Source: an uncultured Lachnospiraceae bacterium (GTDB lineage Bacteria > Bacillota > Clostridia > Lachnospirales > Lachnospiraceae). From it: a DNA stretch of 5,809 nucleotides. The position numbers and the translations under genes are program-made. Location: the NCBI GenBank assembly GCA_910577825.1, contig CAJTOK010000083.1:1-5809 (forward strand). The letters run 5' to 3'. The number at the start of each line of letters is the position of its first letter. Position 1 is the first letter of the stretch. The notes beneath the pieces were generated by a model. That model worked only from the letters and a program-made list of their open reading frames with translations. It did not search any database and had not been told where the DNA came from. Positions 4,749 through 5,809 of this stretch are shown one piece after another.

Positions 4749-5729
4749 TTACCTTTGTTCACATTTTCTTCTCTCCTGGATGAAATTCCATACTTCTTCT
4801 TCCTCTGGCATAACCTTTAATGCGCCTTTTCTGGTTGTTATAATGGAAGCAGCAGCGTTAGCAAACCCAAGCATATCATGTATTCTGTGGGAATCCATTC
4901 CTTCTATGCCATAATCCAGAATCCAGCTTAATACACATGCCATAAATGTATCCCCTGCACCTGTAGTTTCAATAGTATCATCATTTAAAAATGGGGCACA
5001 TTCTACCTTTATGCCATTATAATATGCCCTGCTTCCCCTTTTTCCCATTGTAGCACATATAAATGGCACATTATATCTTTCCTGTATCCTTGCTGCACCC
5101 TGGTCAATATCCTCTGTGCCAGTAAAAAATTCTATTTCATCATCAGAAATTTTAAGAATATCACACTGGCTTGTGCCATATGCAATTTTTTCCTTTGCTG
5201 TATCCATGCTGTCCCACAATGGCGGGCGCAGGTTTGGGTCAAAAGATACTACTGCCCCTGCTTCTTTTGCCGCTTTTACTGCTGCCTTTGTTGCATTTTC
5301 TGCCCCAGGAGCTGTCATGGACAGGCTTCCAAAATGAAAAAGTTTTGTATTTTGTATTAAAGAAAAATCAATTTCATCTTCCCGGAGCATCATATCTGCC
5401 CCAGGATTACGGTAAAATGAAAAACTACGTTCCCCGTCTGGTGCAGTGTGTACAAATGCAAGTGTTGTAGGGACTTTGGCATCAAAAATAAGATTACTGG
5501 TATCAATCCCTTGTCCATCTGTTACATTTTTAAGCATTCTTCCAAAAGAATCATTTCCCACTTTCCCTATAAACGCAGTTTTCTTACCAAGGCGCTGTAA
5601 CATTGATAAAACATTACAAGGTGCACCACCTGGATTTGCTTCAAAAACCGGGCTGCCCTGTGCATTAATCCCGTTTTCTGTAAAATCAACAAGCAGTTCC
5701 CCTAGCGCCACAACATCAGATTTCTTCAA
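4749..5729 (-). CDS. scrK: Fructokinase (PfkB/ribokinase family)
   Basis: It would phosphorylate fructose with ATP to fructose-6-phosphate in the cytoplasm, typically in sucrose or fructan use. TTG at 5729 is chosen as the start because AGGAGG (5744-5739) lies 9 bases upstream and the product then begins KKSDVVALGELLVDFTENG, the normal N-terminus. The product has 326 residues, the family's usual length. Motifs are NPGGAPCNV (32-40) and FIGKVGNDSFG (53-63, PfkB signature 1), the substrate-lid region around NPGAD (108-112), DPNLRPP (164-170), and TTGAGDTF (255-262, signature 2) with D260 as catalytic base. Pattern and length fit fructokinase better than ribokinase or 2-keto-3-deoxygluconate kinase, but substrate is inferred. 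The open frame continues 23 codons or more upstream to the window edge, which is probably non-coding or the end of another gene. Upstream sugar genes, if any, are outside the window. Confidence 0.88.
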   Translation of the reverse strand: MKKSDVVALGELLVDFTENGINAQGSPVFEANPGGAPCNVLSMLQRLGKKTAFIGKVGNDSFGRMLKNVTDGQGIDTSNLIFDAKVPTTLAFVHTAPDGERSFSFYRNPGADMMLREDEIDFSLIQNTKLFHFGSLSMTAPGAENATKAAVKAAKEAGAVVSFDPNLRPPLWDSMDTAKEKIAYGTSQCDILKISDDEIEFFTGTEDIDQGAARIQERYNVPFICATMGKRGSRAYYNGIKVECAPFLNDDTIETTGAGDTFMACVLSWILDYGIEGMDSHRIHDMLGFANAAASIITTRKGALKVMPEEEEVWNFIQERRKCEQR

Positions 5730-5809
5730 ACAAAATGCCCTCCTTATATATTTAATAGTCTCTCGGATTCTCCAACCCTTATTTTCTGCGGCTTTCAAAC
5801 CCAGTTTTA
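5730..5809 (-). other. Leader of fructokinase gene / end of an unseen upstream gene
   Basis: On the minus strand, one frame ends in TAA about 30 bases in from the edge (last residues KTGFESRRK) and could be the C-terminus of an upstream gene. The stretch is too short to identify it. No clear promoter or terminator is visible, so the fructokinase gene may be inside a longer operon. The AGGAGG ribosome binding site lies at 5744-5739. Confidence 0.35.

Noticed and set aside
5116..5470. Plus-strand 73- and 99-codon frames opposite the fructokinase gene
   Set aside because: They are antisense shadows, with Leu/Pro-rich repeats caused by the Ala/Lys-rich stretch of the kinase.
5730..5798. N-terminal extension of the fructokinase to a TTG at 5798
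   Set aside because: The extra 23 residues do not belong to the family, there is no ribosome binding site there, and AGGAGG sits correctly before the TTG at 5729.

Overview
The window looks like an AT-rich chromosome segment from a Firmicute, most likely a gut Clostridia/Lachnospiraceae-type bacterium. The reasons are strong AGGAGG-type ribosome binding sites, TTG starts, A/T-ending codons, and close resemblance of the sugar kinase, acetyltransferase and methyltransferase to proteins typical of that group. No species call is possible. All recognised protein genes lie on the minus strand, so transcription runs from the right end of the window to the left.

Right part (about 3235-5809): a closely spaced run of four genes. 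These are a PfkB-family fructokinase (TTG start at 5729), a GNAT acetyltransferase, a methyltransferase that has lost its N-terminal SAM-binding part, and a small three-helix membrane protein. Gaps of 15-25 bases suggest one transcript.

Middle part (about 1424-3234): a 266-base intergenic region holds a nested set of inverted repeats and a possible minus-strand terminator. It leads into an AlbA_2/ATPase-like/winged-helix regulator whose linker is encoded by three 21-bp tandem repeats. Next comes a 123-base gap with a good promoter and two short palindromes, and then an XRE regulator with a long helical C-terminal domain.

Left part (1-376): this appears gene-free on a long-ORF view but holds the most interesting object. 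A 27-residue hydrophobic peptide is encoded at 161-244 on the minus strand. It has its own extended -10 promoter, and its Shine-Dalgarno lies partly in a GAAA-capped hairpin. A consensus-like plus-strand promoter at 19-47 fires towards it, and an 11-bp perfect stem-loop between the two looks like a shared bidirectional terminator. This is the layout of a type I toxin-antitoxin locus of the Fst/par or holin-like-toxin kind. The protein family and overall principle are known, and this specific locus and its antisense RNA are inferred from sequence only.
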